Positions 19,530-28,490 of a DNA stretch of 64,000 bases are shown piece after piece (the first letter of the stretch is position 1; each line of letters starts with the position of its first letter). The stretch comes from Gelidibacter salicanalis (GTDB taxonomy: Bacteria; Bacteroidota; Bacteroidia; Flavobacteriales; Flavobacteriaceae), in contig NZ_VORX01000007.1 in NCBI RefSeq assembly GCF_007997285.1, positions 62,001 to 126,000 of the forward strand, written 5' to 3'. The notes under the pieces are model-generated. The model had not been told where the DNA came from. It did not search any database and was given only the letters and a program-made list of their open reading frames with translations. Made by a program: the position numbers and the translations under genes.

Positions 19530-19859
19530 ATGGCTTGCAATCTTTTTATACATTTGCCTATGATGCTATTCAACTATATCAAGCCTGAAGATTTTATGCT
19601 CCCATGCATCAACAAGCAATTGTTTGGTATGGAGTGCTTAGGCTGTGGGATTCAGCGTGCTACCTTGTTAGTTTTTAAAGGGGACTTTGTACTGGCTTTT
19701 AAAACGTATCCCGCAATTTACGCGCTTATTTTATTGGCACTTTTTCTTATATTTAACCTGTTTATCAAATTTAAGTATGATGAAAAACTAAAAATCGCCT
19801 TGATCATCTTAAGTGTCGGTATCATTATAATCAGCTATATCTTAAAAATAACCAACTAA
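19530..19859 (+). CDS. DUF2752 membrane protein
   Basis: 109 residues with the DUF2752 hallmark MLPCINKQLFGMECLGCGIQR (C...C..CG.xR) at about 26-46 and two following transmembrane helices. The family is inner-membrane and of unknown function. An alternative ATG at 19561 would remove 10 residues ahead of the motif. It is followed 13 bases later by a CCC-motif membrane protein gene, and the pair probably forms an operon. Confidence 0.85.
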   Translation: MACNLFIHLPMMLFNYIKPEDFMLPCINKQLFGMECLGCGIQRATLLVFKGDFVLAFKTYPAIYALILLALFLIFNLFIKFKYDEKLKIALIILSVGIIIISYILKITN

Positions 19860-19872
19860 CTCAATTTTATAT

Positions 19873-20202
19873 ATGGAACAACAAAAACTGAACACCACAA
19901 TTATTTATGTACTTGCTATTTTAGGCTTATTTTGCTGCTGCTTTGGAGGTTTAGGATTTATACTTGCCGGAGTTGCTTACTATATGGCGCATACAAAACT
20001 TAACGAAGCATATTTAAACCCAGAGCAATACACAAATATTTCTGGTATGAAGACTGCCAAAACGGTTGCCTTAGTCATCTTAATCCTAAATCTTGTGTAT
20101 TTAGGTGCCACAGTTTACAGAATCTCAACAATTGGATGGGATGTGATCATGGAACAATCACGTGAAATGATGGAGGGTTACGGACTTGAAGTACCGGAAT
20201 AA
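19873..20202 (+). CDS. CCC-motif membrane protein
   Basis: 109 residues, two transmembrane helices (about 9-35 and 61-83). The first contains GLFCCCFGGLGF, the triple-Cys motif that defines this Bacteroidota family. Function is unknown. It shares a transcript with the DUF2752 gene and ends just before a strong terminator. Confidence 0.82.
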   Translation: MEQQKLNTTIIYVLAILGLFCCCFGGLGFILAGVAYYMAHTKLNEAYLNPEQYTNISGMKTAKTVALVILILNLVYLGATVYRISTIGWDVIMEQSREMMEGYGLEVPE

Positions 20203-20212
20203 TTCAATTTAT

Positions 20213-20248
20213 CATAAAAAAAGCGGCTTTACGGCCGCTTTTTTTATG
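20213..20248. terminator. Bidirectional terminator
   Basis: AAAAAAAGCGGC-TTTACG-GCCGCTTTTTTT: a six-pair GC-rich core with A and T tracts on either side. It separates the plus-strand CCC-motif gene from the convergent minus-strand gene at 20288. Confidence 0.85.
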
Positions 20249-20287
20249 ATAATTTTTAATGAAACTATCCCATCTACTAATGTTTAA

Positions 20288-20743
20288 CTACATTAAGCCA
20301 GTAAATAAGGCGCCAATAAATATCAAGAGGTATAGACTGACAATGGCAATGGTAAAAATACCTAAAAACTTATAATGTGATTTTAAGTTTGAGAATGCTG
20401 CCGTTAAATCGTCAGAATTGTTGGAGGCTAAAGCGCTCTTCATTTTTCTGGAAAAATTAAAAAGGTACAGCACAGGGAAAAAGTACACCAAAGCCATGGC
20501 TACATAAATCCATCCGAAAAATGACATATTCATATTCATCCCCATAGCTTCATAAGGATTTCCACCTGGCATCAACCCCATAGCCACACTAAAGAAAATT
20601 CCAAAGAGCAACATCAGGCCTATGCCTATAAATCCTAAAATGGAGAGAAAATAAGTCCAACTGGACGTTTCTTTTAAAAAGCCCAAAATTGCCGGAGGCA
20701 GATTCAGTTCAAAGGTATCAAAAGCAGATTTTTGTTCTATCAT
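20288..20743 (-). CDS. Multi-pass membrane protein (DUF5362-like)
   Basis: 151 residues with about four hydrophobic helices (near 30-55, 75-95, 125-148 and a short one) and an N-terminal soluble segment (FDTFELNLPPAILGFLKETSSW). It resembles the DUF5362 family, function unknown. The start codon overlaps the stop of rocD by one base (TAATG), so it is coupled to rocD. No evidence ties it to ornithine metabolism beyond that. Confidence 0.68.
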   Translation of the reverse strand: MIEQKSAFDTFELNLPPAILGFLKETSSWTYFLSILGFIGIGLMLLFGIFFSVAMGLMPGGNPYEAMGMNMNMSFFGWIYVAMALVYFFPVLYLFNFSRKMKSALASNNSDDLTAAFSNLKSHYKFLGIFTIAIVSLYLLIFIGALFTGLM

Positions 20744-21993
20744 TAGGATTTCGATTCAAATTGTTTTAAAGTTTTGATAATGATACTCACACAATCCAAT
20801 AATTGCGCTTCCGTAATCACTAATGGAGGTGCAAAACGGATGATATTGCCGTGGGTAGGTTTTGCCAATAAGCCGTTATCGCGCAATGCCAAACAGATGT
20901 TCCAAGCGGTCTCCCCATCTTCACTGTCATTAATGACGATAGCATTAAGTAAACCTTTACCTCTTACTAATGTTGTAATGGTACTGGTTTCAATAAATTT
21001 ATCCAACTCACTTCTAAAAAGCTGACCTAATTTTTCAGCATTTTCAGCTAAACTTTCGTCTTTAACAACTTCTAAAGCAGCCATTGCTACCGCAGAAGCA
21101 ACAGGATTCCCACCAAAAGTACTTCCGTGATTACCTGGTTGGATGACGTTCATGACGGGATCATTAGCCAACACCGCACTTACTGGGTAAGCACCACCAC
21201 TTAAGGCTTTTCCTAAAATTAAAATATCTGGTTTGACGTTTTCATGGTCAACTGCCAATAACCTTCCGGTTCTTGCAATCCCCGTTTGTACTTCATCGGC
21301 AATAAATAGGACGTCATGCTCTTCACATAAAGCCTTGGCTTTAGAGAGGTAATTTTCGCTTGGTACGTAAACGCCCGCTTCACCTTGAATTGGTTCTACT
21401 AAAAATCCTGCAACATTAGGGTTCGATTTTAATGTCGCCTCCAATTCTTGCAAATTATCGTATTCAATTTTAATAAAGCCATCGGTAAATGGTCCGAAAT
21501 GTTCACGTGCTACAGGATCATTCGAAAATGAAATGATGGTAGTCGTACGGCCATGGAAATTATTTTTACAGACAATAATTTCAGCCTGATGGTTCTCAAT
21601 ACCTTTGACTTCATAGGCCCATTTTCTACAAATTTTAAGAGCAGTTTCTACAGCTTCAGCCCCTGTATTCATCGGTAATACTTTATCAAAACCAAAGTAT
21701 TTTGCCACATAGGCTTCATATTTACCTAACATATCATTGTGAAACGCCCGTGAAGTTAGGGTTAAAGTTCTTGCCTGATCCACCATAGCATCGACAATTT
21801 TTGGATGACAATGCCCTTGATTGACCGCAGAGTACGCAGAAAGAAAATCGTAATATTTCTTCCCTTCAACATCCCAAACAAACACACCTTCTCCTTTACT
21901 CAGCACTACTGGTAACGGATGGTAATTGTGTGCACCATACTTGTTTTCTAAATCGATCGCTTGTTGCGAAGTTAATTGGTCTAAAACAGCCAT
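20743..21993 (-). CDS. rocD: Ornithine--oxo-acid transaminase
   Basis: PLP class III aminotransferase: ornithine plus 2-oxoglutarate gives glutamate semialdehyde plus glutamate, the entry of arginine/ornithine into proline and glutamate. It has 416 residues, with [18 protein letters not shown] at the N-terminus (typical of RocD), the [12 protein letters not shown] cofactor loop near 105, [15 protein letters not shown] near 228, and the PLP Lys in [13 protein letters not shown] near 258. The start is ATG at 21993. The upstream leader carries an inverted repeat (22015-22032). Confidence 0.94.
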   Translation of the reverse strand: MAVLDQLTSQQAIDLENKYGAHNYHPLPVVLSKGEGVFVWDVEGKKYYDFLSAYSAVNQGHCHPKIVDAMVDQARTLTLTSRAFHNDMLGKYEAYVAKYFGFDKVLPMNTGAEAVETALKICRKWAYEVKGIENHQAEIIVCKNNFHGRTTTIISFSNDPVAREHFGPFTDGFIKIEYDNLQELEATLKSNPNVAGFLVEPIQGEAGVYVPSENYLSKAKALCEEHDVLFIADEVQTGIARTGRLLAVDHENVKPDILILGKALSGGAYPVSAVLANDPVMNVIQPGNHGSTFGGNPVASAVAMAALEVVKDESLAENAEKLGQLFRSELDKFIETSTITTLVRGKGLLNAIVINDSEDGETAWNICLALRDNGLLAKPTHGNIIRFAPPLVITEAQLLDCVSIIIKTLKQFESKS

Positions 21994-22014
21994 TTTATAA
22001 GAATTTAAGGTTTT

Positions 22015-22032
22015 ATGTCTTTGTTAAGACAT
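22015..22032. promoter_or_regulatory. Perfect inverted repeat in the rocD leader
   Basis: ATGTCTT-TGTT-AAGACAT, seven pairs with a 4-base loop, 22 bases before the rocD start codon. It could be an operator or an mRNA hairpin. No family motif is recognised. Confidence 0.35.
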
Positions 22033-22059
22033 GGTTTAACCACGTATTAAAGCGGTAAA

Positions 22060-22460
22060 CATTAATAATTAAGTCTCGCTAGGCGAGGAAAATAACCATT
22101 CCTACTGTACCTTTATTCTTTCGATATCCCGGTAAGTTTGCGGGTGCGAAAAAGCAGCGTGGGAGAGAAATCATCCCTAGGGCCTGCAAATTATGAAATA
22201 ATTAAGCCTCTGAAAAATTTTAAGACTAATTTCGAGGTGCAATTTTAGATTTTTATGACTAAAGCGCATTTTTATTTCACGCACACTGATCCATATACTT
22301 TCATTCCACACACAGCATCCCATAAGGTGGATCATTTCCTGAATGACCTCGAAAATCTAAGACAATTCTCGTTCTTTAGAATACCATGGAATTACAATCC
22401 AACATAAAATCAAAACATCATGAATAAAATGACAAAATGTAATTCGTAAATCGCATTTGG
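22060..22460. other. Intergenic stretch with an unexplained GC-rich structured block
   Basis: About 400 bases between divergent rocD and rlmD. The part at about 22072-22190 is richer in G+C than the surroundings and has several short dyads: CTCGC-TAG-GCGAG, CCCG...CGGG, and GGGA...TCCC. The rest is AT-rich without an open frame worth calling. It may be a leader RNA of rocD on the minus strand or a repeat. I cannot assign it. Confidence 0.4.
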
Positions 22461-22466
22461 TTTCAC

Positions 22467-22474
22467 TATTTTTG
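22467..22474 (+). promoter_or_regulatory. Putative -7 promoter element of rlmD
   Basis: TATTTTTG, an exact TAnnTTTG match, with only four bases to the ATG at 22479. A weak TTCG lies 20 bases upstream. If used, the transcript would start at or next to the start codon. Confidence 0.4.
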
Positions 22475-22478
22475 CGGC

Positions 22479-23888
22479 ATGGGAAGACGAAATAAAAAAC
22501 AAATCTTTGAGAATGTTCTAGTGGTGGATGCTGGTGCTAAGGGAAAATCAGTTGCAAAATCGCCAGATGGCGCGGTTATTTTTATGCAAAATGTGGTTCC
22601 TGGTGATGTTGTGGATGTTGAAACCTTTAAAAAACGTAAATCCTACTACGAAGGCAAGGCTATCAAATTCCACGAGTATTCCGATAAACGCACGGAACCG
22701 AGATGTCAGCATTTTGGCGTTTGTGGCGGATGTAAATGGCAGGATATGGCTTATGAGCACCAATTGTTCTACAAGCAGAAAGAAGTTGAAGAAAACCTGA
22801 AGCGTATTGGACATTTAGAACTGCCTCCGATCACGCCTATTTTAGGTTCAGCCAAAGATTATTTTTATAGAAATAAAATGGAATTTTCGTTTAGCGATAG
22901 CCGTTGGCTAACTTTGGAAGAAATTAAATCTGAAGAGGATTTTGGCGATAAAGATGCCCTCGGATTCCATATTCCTGGAATGTGGGACAAGATATTGGAT
23001 ATCGAGAAATGTTGGCTACAAGCTGATCCGTCTAATGCCATTCGTAACTCCGTAAAAGAGTTTGCCGTAAAACACAATATGGAATTCTTCAATGCCCGCA
23101 ACCAAACCGGGTTTTTAAGAACGATGATGCTCCGCACCTCTTCTACCGGTGATATTATGGTACTTTTCCAATTTTACAAGGAGGATAAAGCCAATCGTAT
23201 TTTATTGATGGATTATATTGGTGACAAATTCCCAGAAATTACCTCATTGCAATATGTTATCAATGGGAAAGCGAATGACACTATTTACGATCAGGAAGTG
23301 ATTTGCTATAAAGGCGAAGATCATATTTTTGAAGAGATGGAAGGCTTGAAATTTAAAATCAACGCCAAATCCTTTTACCAAACCAATTCTGAACAAGCGT
23401 TCGAACTTTATAAAATTACCCGAGATTTTGCCGATTTAAAAGGTGATGAATTAGTATATGACTTATACACTGGCACCGGAACTATTGCCCAATTTGTGGC
23501 CAAAAACGCCAAAAAAGTGGTGGGCGTAGAAGCTGTAGCTGATGCTATTACCGCTGCAAACGAAAATGCACAATTAAACGGTATTGACAACGTTGAATTT
23601 TATGTGGGTGATATGAAAAATGTATTCAATGCAGATTTTATTAACCAACATGGGCATCCGGACGTCATTATTACAGACCCTCCAAGAGATGGAATGCATA
23701 AAGATGTGGTGGAACAAATTTTAAACATTGCACCAGCAAAAGTGGTCTATGTTAGCTGTAATAGTGCGACGCAAGCTAGAGATTTGCAACTGATGGACGC
23801 CATGTATAAAGTGACCAAAGTGCAACCAGTAGATATGTTTCCGCAAACGCATCACGTTGAAAATGTTGTACTTTTGGAAAAAAGATGA
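22479..23888 (+). CDS. rlmD: 23S rRNA (uracil-5-)-methyltransferase RlmD
   Basis: SAM-dependent m5U methyltransferase of the RumA/TrmA family. It has 469 residues: an N-terminal TRAM-like strand domain, the four-Cys iron-sulfur cluster motif (C of EPRCQHFGVCGGCKWQ plus a later Cys near 190), the SAM-binding VYDLYTGTGTIAQF near 327, the TDPPRDGMHKDV loop near 408 and the catalytic VYVSCNSATQARD near 425. Family and motifs are certain; whether the target is 23S U1939 or another uridine is inferred. Two small envelope genes follow on the same strand. Confidence 0.9.
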   Translation: MGRRNKKQIFENVLVVDAGAKGKSVAKSPDGAVIFMQNVVPGDVVDVETFKKRKSYYEGKAIKFHEYSDKRTEPRCQHFGVCGGCKWQDMAYEHQLFYKQKEVEENLKRIGHLELPPITPILGSAKDYFYRNKMEFSFSDSRWLTLEEIKSEEDFGDKDALGFHIPGMWDKILDIEKCWLQADPSNAIRNSVKEFAVKHNMEFFNARNQTGFLRTMMLRTSSTGDIMVLFQFYKEDKANRILLMDYIGDKFPEITSLQYVINGKANDTIYDQEVICYKGEDHIFEEMEGLKFKINAKSFYQTNSEQAFELYKITRDFADLKGDELVYDLYTGTGTIAQFVAKNAKKVVGVEAVADAITAANENAQLNGIDNVEFYVGDMKNVFNADFINQHGHPDVIITDPPRDGMHKDVVEQILNIAPAKVVYVSCNSATQARDLQLMDAMYKVTKVQPVDMFPQTHHVENVVLLEKR

Positions 23889-23889
23889 G

Positions 23890-23947
23890 ATGATTGATGA
23901 TTGATGATTGCTGATTTTTGATTGCTGATTGTTGATTGCTGATGTTG
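23890..23947 (+). repeat. Degenerate 7-bp-period array, locus A
   Basis: About eight units of the form TGATTGA, TGATTGC, TGATTTT, TGATTGT, beginning within two bases of the rlmD stop codon. It belongs to the same family as the arrays at 28491, 29004 and 56072. Confidence 0.7.
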
Positions 23948-23978
23948 AAATACGGAATTACTAGAAAAATAAAGACAC

Positions 23979-24515
23979 TTGAAAAGAAACACCCTCTATA
24001 AGTACACTAAAATCATCTGTTCGCTGGTTATGATTGCAACGCTTTGGGGTTGTGAACGTGATGATATCTGTGCAACGGCAACGCCAACGACGCCTCACCT
24101 CATTGTTCGTTTTTACAATATCAATGAGAGAACGGAAACTAAAACAGTGAGACGAATGAATGTGTATGAAGAAACCAATTCAAAATACCTTTTATTAGAC
24201 AAAACGCTCGACTCTATTGTGTTGCCATTGCGAATTGATGTTTTAGATGCTTCCAATACAACGCGATTCATTATTGAAAGAGACGGTGATTTTGAATTGG
24301 ACGAAGACCCTGAAACACAATCGAATATAGACATCTTGGAAGTCACTTACACCTCAGAACTAATTTATGTTTCTCGCGCTTGCGGTTATAAAAGTGTCTT
24401 TAATAATGTCGTAGCCAACCGTGAAAAAGATGACGACAATTGGATGATTGACGTTCAAGTAATAAACTCCACTCTAAATAATGAAGATGCTGCGCATATC
24501 AACATTTATCACTAG
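23979..24515 (+). CDS. DUF6452 family lipoprotein
   Basis: 178 residues. It probably starts at TTG 23979 (MKRNTLYKYTKIICSL). An N-terminal hydrophobic stretch and a lipobox-like LWGCERDD point to a lipoprotein. The rest fits the DUF6452 family of Bacteroidota (ICxxxxxTTPHLIVRFYN near residue 30). Function unknown. It overlaps the next gene (DUF6048) by 35 bases, and both follow rlmD, an arrangement I recall as conserved in flavobacteria. Confidence 0.78.
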   Translation: MKRNTLYKYTKIICSLVMIATLWGCERDDICATATPTTPHLIVRFYNINERTETKTVRRMNVYEETNSKYLLLDKTLDSIVLPLRIDVLDASNTTRFIIERDGDFELDEDPETQSNIDILEVTYTSELIYVSRACGYKSVFNNVVANREKDDDNWMIDVQVINSTLNNEDAAHINIYH

Positions 24516-25224
24516 TCTGATTATTTTGATGGTGTTACCCCTAACATCATTGGCCCAAACGGTACAAGACGATAATCGGAACGATACCATTACGGTCAAA
24601 CAAAAATACGGTTTGCGATTGGGTGGCGATATCGGAAAATTAGTACGCTCATTTGTGGATGACGATTATAAAGGATTTGAAATTGCTGCCGATTATAGGC
24701 TCACCCAAAAACTCTATCTCGCAGGAGAATTGGGTTCTGAAGAAAACACCGTTATTAATGATTATTTAGACGTCACTGCAAAAGGCAGTTATTTTAAAGC
24801 GGGTATCGACTATAATCTCTACAGAAATTGGCTCGATATGGAAAACCTGATTTATACAGGTATTCGTGTGGGTGCCAGCACCTTTAGTCAAGGTTTAAAC
24901 GGTTATACGGTGTATACAACAGACCAATATTATGACACCCCGTTTACATCATCAGATGTACAAGAATACAAAGGTCTTTCTGCCATTTGGATTGAAATGG
25001 TGATTGGCGCAAAAGCAGAATTGTTCACCAATCTTTTTATTGGCGCCAATGTGCAAGTTAAAGGCATGATTTCTCAGGATCAACCTTCAAATTTTGAAAA
25101 CCTATACGTACCGGGGTTTAATAGAACCTTTGACAGTGGTCGATTCGGTTTCGGGTTTGGCTACAATATCTCGTACTTGATTCCTATCTACAAGAAAAAT
25201 AAAAAAATCAGTATAGAGGATTAA
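24481..25224 (+). CDS. DUF6048 family outer-membrane protein
   Basis: 247 residues with a signal peptide (ITSLIILMVLPLTSLAQ). The mature part is beta-rich with alternating aromatic strands (GLRLGGDIGKLVRSF, FKAGIDYNLYRNW, FGFGFGYNISYLIP), fitting the DUF6048 outer-membrane family. It overlaps the DUF6452 lipoprotein gene, so the pair may form a lipoprotein-barrel couple in the outer membrane. That partnership is inference. Confidence 0.78.
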   Translation: MKMLRISTFITSLIILMVLPLTSLAQTVQDDNRNDTITVKQKYGLRLGGDIGKLVRSFVDDDYKGFEIAADYRLTQKLYLAGELGSEENTVINDYLDVTAKGSYFKAGIDYNLYRNWLDMENLIYTGIRVGASTFSQGLNGYTVYTTDQYYDTPFTSSDVQEYKGLSAIWIEMVIGAKAELFTNLFIGANVQVKGMISQDQPSNFENLYVPGFNRTFDSGRFGFGFGYNISYLIPIYKKNKKISIED

Positions 25225-25300
25225 AATCCTCCAAATCCCTTTAATTTTTCTACCTATTGTTAGCGAAATTTTCTTAACTTCTGCATACTAATCCCAACCT

Positions 25301-25825
25301 ATGCACAAAGATGAGATTGCTGATTTATTAGAGGAGAAATATCGTACCCTACTCAATTGTCTGGAAGTTCAAGACGATGAAAAATGGATACAAGGTCCGG
25401 AAGGCAAATGGACATCAGGTCAACAAGCTCTGCACATGTTACAAAGTATCAAACCTTTAAATGATGTCTTAAGTTTACCCCGATTTTGGTATAAATATGC
25501 CTATGGACTCAACGATCGTGAATTGCGCGATTATGATACCATTGTGCAACGCTATCTCCAACGCTTGGAAGACTATAAGAAAAATCCAAGAAAGGTTTCC
25601 AAAACATTAAGAATTCCAAAAATTAAAGACAAACGCTATATTCTTAATCGGTTGCAGGTAGAAAGCAAAAAACTCCAATACAAAACCCGACGCATCTCAG
25701 ACAAGAATTTGGACACCTTGGTACTTCCCCACCCCATTATGGGCAAAATGCCAGTACGTGAGCTGCTTATGTGGACGGCCTATCATGCGGAACACCATAC
25801 CAAGCAACTCCAAGAATCGTATTAA
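25301..25825 (+). CDS. DinB-family protein
   Basis: 174 residues, a four-helix bundle of the DinB/YfiT superfamily. Likely metal-binding His residues are in QQALHMLQSI near 48 and in AYHAEHHTKQLQ near the C-terminus, which together form the usual three-His site. Family members are metal-dependent thiol-S-transferases or of unknown role. It converges on the RlmL-like gene with a 47-base gap. Confidence 0.82.
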   Translation: MHKDEIADLLEEKYRTLLNCLEVQDDEKWIQGPEGKWTSGQQALHMLQSIKPLNDVLSLPRFWYKYAYGLNDRELRDYDTIVQRYLQRLEDYKKNPRKVSKTLRIPKIKDKRYILNRLQVESKKLQYKTRRISDKNLDTLVLPHPIMGKMPVRELLMWTAYHAEHHTKQLQESY

Positions 25826-25872
25826 TTAGGCTAGTAAAAAAGTCCTTAAATCTAGAAGGGTTTCACGACATT

Positions 25873-27030
25873 CTAGTCCATGTATTTCCCTTTCTTGCTA
25901 CCTTCATACATCACATATTTAACCAACCGCGCTTCCAATTTGGCGTTAACCAAATGAATTTTTCGCGAAGGTCTAAGTCCAACGTGTTTTAAGGCATCAA
26001 GATTAGAAGTGATAAACCATGCATCCGTTCCTGGGTAGTTTTGTTTTAAGGTGTCGCCAATACTTTTATAAAAAGATTCCATTTCAATATCCAAACGCTC
26101 ACCGTAGGGTGGATTGAACACCATATGTAGTTTTTCATTGCCGGCTTTTTGGGTTTTAAAGAAATCTTCGTGACGCACTTCTACAAAATCTTCCAATTGC
26201 GCATTACTGATGTTCTCCTTCGCCTTTGTTACGGCACTTGGCGATTTATCATAACCTATTATCTTATGATGGAAATCTCTGGTTTTTATCAATAGTGATT
26301 CTTCAATTTTCTCGAATAAATCGACATCCCAATCTTGCCAGCGCTCAAAAGCAAATTCCTTACGCATCAAGTTTGGTGGAATATTACAAGCAATCATCGC
26401 CGCTTCAGCCAAAATTGTTCCACTACCACACATAGGATCCATAAAATCAGATTGCCCATCCCATCCAGACAACATAATCAGACCCGCAGCCAACACCTCA
26501 TTGATAGGCGCAATATTTGTTGCAGTTTTATAACCACGTTTGTGTAAAGAATCTCCCGAAGAATCTAAGGAGATATTGCACATATTCCGATCAATATGCA
26601 CGTTAATTTTCAAATCAGGAAATTTTAAATCGACATTTGGACGTTCGCCCACCGTATCCCTAAACTTGTCTACAATGGCATCTTTGGTTTTTTGGGCAAT
26701 GTATAATGAATGTGTAAACAAGTGCGAATGTACTGTAGCATCTACTGCAATGGTGCCAGTTGGCTTTACATATTGCGACCAATCCATTTTATAAAGTTGG
26801 TCATATAAATCTTTTTCGTTGTTGACTCTAAAACTATTGATAGGCTTCAGAATTTTAATGGCGGTTCTCAGCGCTAAGTTGGCTTTGTACATAAATCCTT
26901 TATCACCTGCAAAACTTACATTTCGCACCCCAACTTTTACGTCTCGTGCCCCCAATTGGGTCAATTCTTTTGCCAGTAATTCTTCAAAACCAAATAAGGT
27001 TTTGGCAACCATATTAAAATTATTATCCAT
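25873..27030 (-). CDS. THUMP-domain RNA methyltransferase (RlmL N-terminal-like, N2-guanine type)
   Basis: 385 residues from ATG 27030 (MDNNFNMVAKTLFGFEELLAKEL). That start matches the family's conserved opening better than the ATG nine bases upstream. A THUMP RNA-binding domain (about 5-150) is followed by a UPF0020 Rossmann methyltransferase with MDPMCGSGTILAEAAMI near 200 and the catalytic NPPYGERLD near 310, the NPPY signature of N-methylation of guanine or adenine. It corresponds to the N-terminal half of E. coli RlmL, without the RlmK half. It is transcribed divergently from a second methyltransferase gene through a very compact shared promoter. Confidence 0.9.
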   Translation of the reverse strand: MDNNFNMVAKTLFGFEELLAKELTQLGARDVKVGVRNVSFAGDKGFMYKANLALRTAIKILKPINSFRVNNEKDLYDQLYKMDWSQYVKPTGTIAVDATVHSHLFTHSLYIAQKTKDAIVDKFRDTVGERPNVDLKFPDLKINVHIDRNMCNISLDSSGDSLHKRGYKTATNIAPINEVLAAGLIMLSGWDGQSDFMDPMCGSGTILAEAAMIACNIPPNLMRKEFAFERWQDWDVDLFEKIEESLLIKTRDFHHKIIGYDKSPSAVTKAKENISNAQLEDFVEVRHEDFFKTQKAGNEKLHMVFNPPYGERLDIEMESFYKSIGDTLKQNYPGTDAWFITSNLDALKHVGLRPSRKIHLVNAKLEARLVKYVMYEGSKKGKYMD

Positions 27031-27050
27031 TATTCTCATCCTATAGATTA

Positions 27051-27058
27051 CAAAAATA
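27051..27058 (-). promoter_or_regulatory. Putative -7 element driving the THUMP methyltransferase gene
   Basis: TATTTTTG on the minus strand, 20 bases before the start codon at 27030. Only three bases separate it from the plus-strand element at 27062. Confidence 0.45.
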
Positions 27059-27061
27059 AAG

Positions 27062-27069
27062 TATTTTTG
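27062..27069 (+). promoter_or_regulatory. Putative -7 element driving the class I methyltransferase gene
   Basis: TATTTTTG on the plus strand, 18 bases before ATG 27088. Together with 27051-27058 it makes a near-palindromic divergent promoter core. An in-frame TTG at 27067 lies inside this element, so it cannot be the start codon. Confidence 0.5.
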
Positions 27070-27087
27070 CAGTCAGACGAATTTATA

Positions 27088-27819
27088 ATGATAAAAGACA
27101 CAACACAGTGGTACGCTTCCTGGTTTGACACCTCGTATTACCACATACTTTATGAAGATAGAGACTATGCCGAAGCACACCAATTTATGGATAATTTGAC
27201 CCAGTATTTAAATTTACCCGAAAACGGTAAAATACTCGATCTTGCCTGCGGCAAAGGGCGTCATTCCATATATCTCAGCTCATTGGGCTATGATGTTACT
27301 GGCGTTGACCTCTCCGTGAATAGTATTGCTTACGCTAAACAGCACGAAAATGAAAAACTTCACTTTGAAGTGCATGACATGTGCAGACCGTTTAATGATC
27401 AATTTGACGCCGTATTTAATTTATTTACAAGTTTTGGATATTTTGATCGAACGGAAGACAACTTAAACACCATTAAAGCCATAAGGGATGATTTAAATGA
27501 ATCTGGCTTTGGAGTCATTGACTTTATGAACAGCGACTATGTCATTGAAAATTTAGTGCCTGAAGATGTGAAAACGGTAGGTAATATTGATTTTCATCAA
27601 AAACGCTATGTGGAAGACGGTTACATTGTTAAAGATATTAGTTTTACAGACAAGGGTGAAGATTTTCAGTATCAAGAGCGTGTTAAAGCAAAGACACTCG
27701 CTGATTTTGAAGCACTATTTGAAGAAGCCGGTGTGTATTTATTGGATGTTTTTGGCGATTACAAACTGCGAAAATTCCATAAAGCTACCTCAGAGCGTTT
27801 AATAATGATCTTTAAATGA
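27088..27819 (+). CDS. Class I SAM-dependent methyltransferase
   Basis: 243 residues from ATG 27088. Motif I is ILDLACGKGRHSIYLSSLG near 50 and motif II is VTGVDLS near 70; an FNLFTSFGYF block near 110 is common in Bacteroidota small-molecule methyltransferases of the PF13649 type. Substrate unknown. It overlaps the ZIP transporter gene by four bases (ATGA), so the two are translated from one mRNA. Confidence 0.85.
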   Translation: MIKDTTQWYASWFDTSYYHILYEDRDYAEAHQFMDNLTQYLNLPENGKILDLACGKGRHSIYLSSLGYDVTGVDLSVNSIAYAKQHENEKLHFEVHDMCRPFNDQFDAVFNLFTSFGYFDRTEDNLNTIKAIRDDLNESGFGVIDFMNSDYVIENLVPEDVKTVGNIDFHQKRYVEDGYIVKDISFTDKGEDFQYQERVKAKTLADFEALFEEAGVYLLDVFGDYKLRKFHKATSERLIMIFK

Positions 27820-28490
27820 TACACTATTTATTACCGATTCTTGCCGTTGTTATTGGTGTTTTGTTAGTCTTAATTTTTAAGCAACGCAAACCCAAGTACA
27901 CAAAATTACTATTATCGTTTAGCGGTGCTTTTTTACTAGCCTTAACCCTTTTTGAACTGTTACCAGAAGTTTATGAGCATTTAGACGCTAAGGAAACCGG
28001 GCTGTTCATCATGTTTGGTATACTCATTCAAATTTTGTTAGAGTTTTTCTCCAAAGGTGCGGAACATGGCCATGTTCATGTGCAAGAGGATGACACAGCG
28101 TTTCCGTGGGTGTTGTTTATCAGTTTGAGCATCCATAGTTTTTTGGAAGGCTTTCCCATTCACCAACACAATGATATGGTGTATGGCGTCCTTATTCACA
28201 AAATACCCATTGCGGCCTTAATTACCACTTACCTCATACAATCCAAATTCACCACAATGCAAGTAGTTGGATTTCTAGTGGTTTTTGCCGCCATGACGCC
28301 CATTGGCACACTCATTTCCAATACCGTGACCTTAGTTGAAGGGTATGTGTTTTACATTAATGCCATTGTTATTGGTATTTTCTTCCACATCTCAACAGTT
28401 ATTTTATTTGAAAGTAGTGAAGGTCATAAATTCAACCTTTCCAAACTTGTGGTGATTGTCCTGGGAATTGTAGTGGCGTATATGATTTAG
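27816..28490 (+). CDS. ZIP-family metal transporter
   Basis: 224 residues with about seven to eight transmembrane helices. The metal-site helices are SIHSFLEGFPI (near 108) and LIHKIPIAALI (near 130), the ZIP HSxxEG and HKxP patterns; a short His-rich loop (HGHVHV near 90) is typical. It imports zinc, iron or manganese across the inner membrane. The metal is not told by the sequence. A repeat array begins immediately after its stop codon. Confidence 0.85.
   Translation: MIHYLLPILAVVIGVLLVLIFKQRKPKYTKLLLSFSGAFLLALTLFELLPEVYEHLDAKETGLFIMFGILIQILLEFFSKGAEHGHVHVQEDDTAFPWVLFISLSIHSFLEGFPIHQHNDMVYGVLIHKIPIAALITTYLIQSKFTTMQVVGFLVVFAAMTPIGTLISNTVTLVEGYVFYINAIVIGIFFHISTVILFESSEGHKFNLSKLVVIVLGIVVAYMI

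Noticed and set aside
23890-23947. CRISPR array
   Set aside because: The units are 7 bases with no spacers and no cas genes nearby; it is a degenerate tandem repeat. The same applies to the arrays at 28491, 29004 and 56072.
27067-27087. TTG start for the class I methyltransferase gene
   Set aside because: The codon is inside the TATTTTTG promoter element, so it cannot be in the mRNA leader as a start; ATG 27088 is used.
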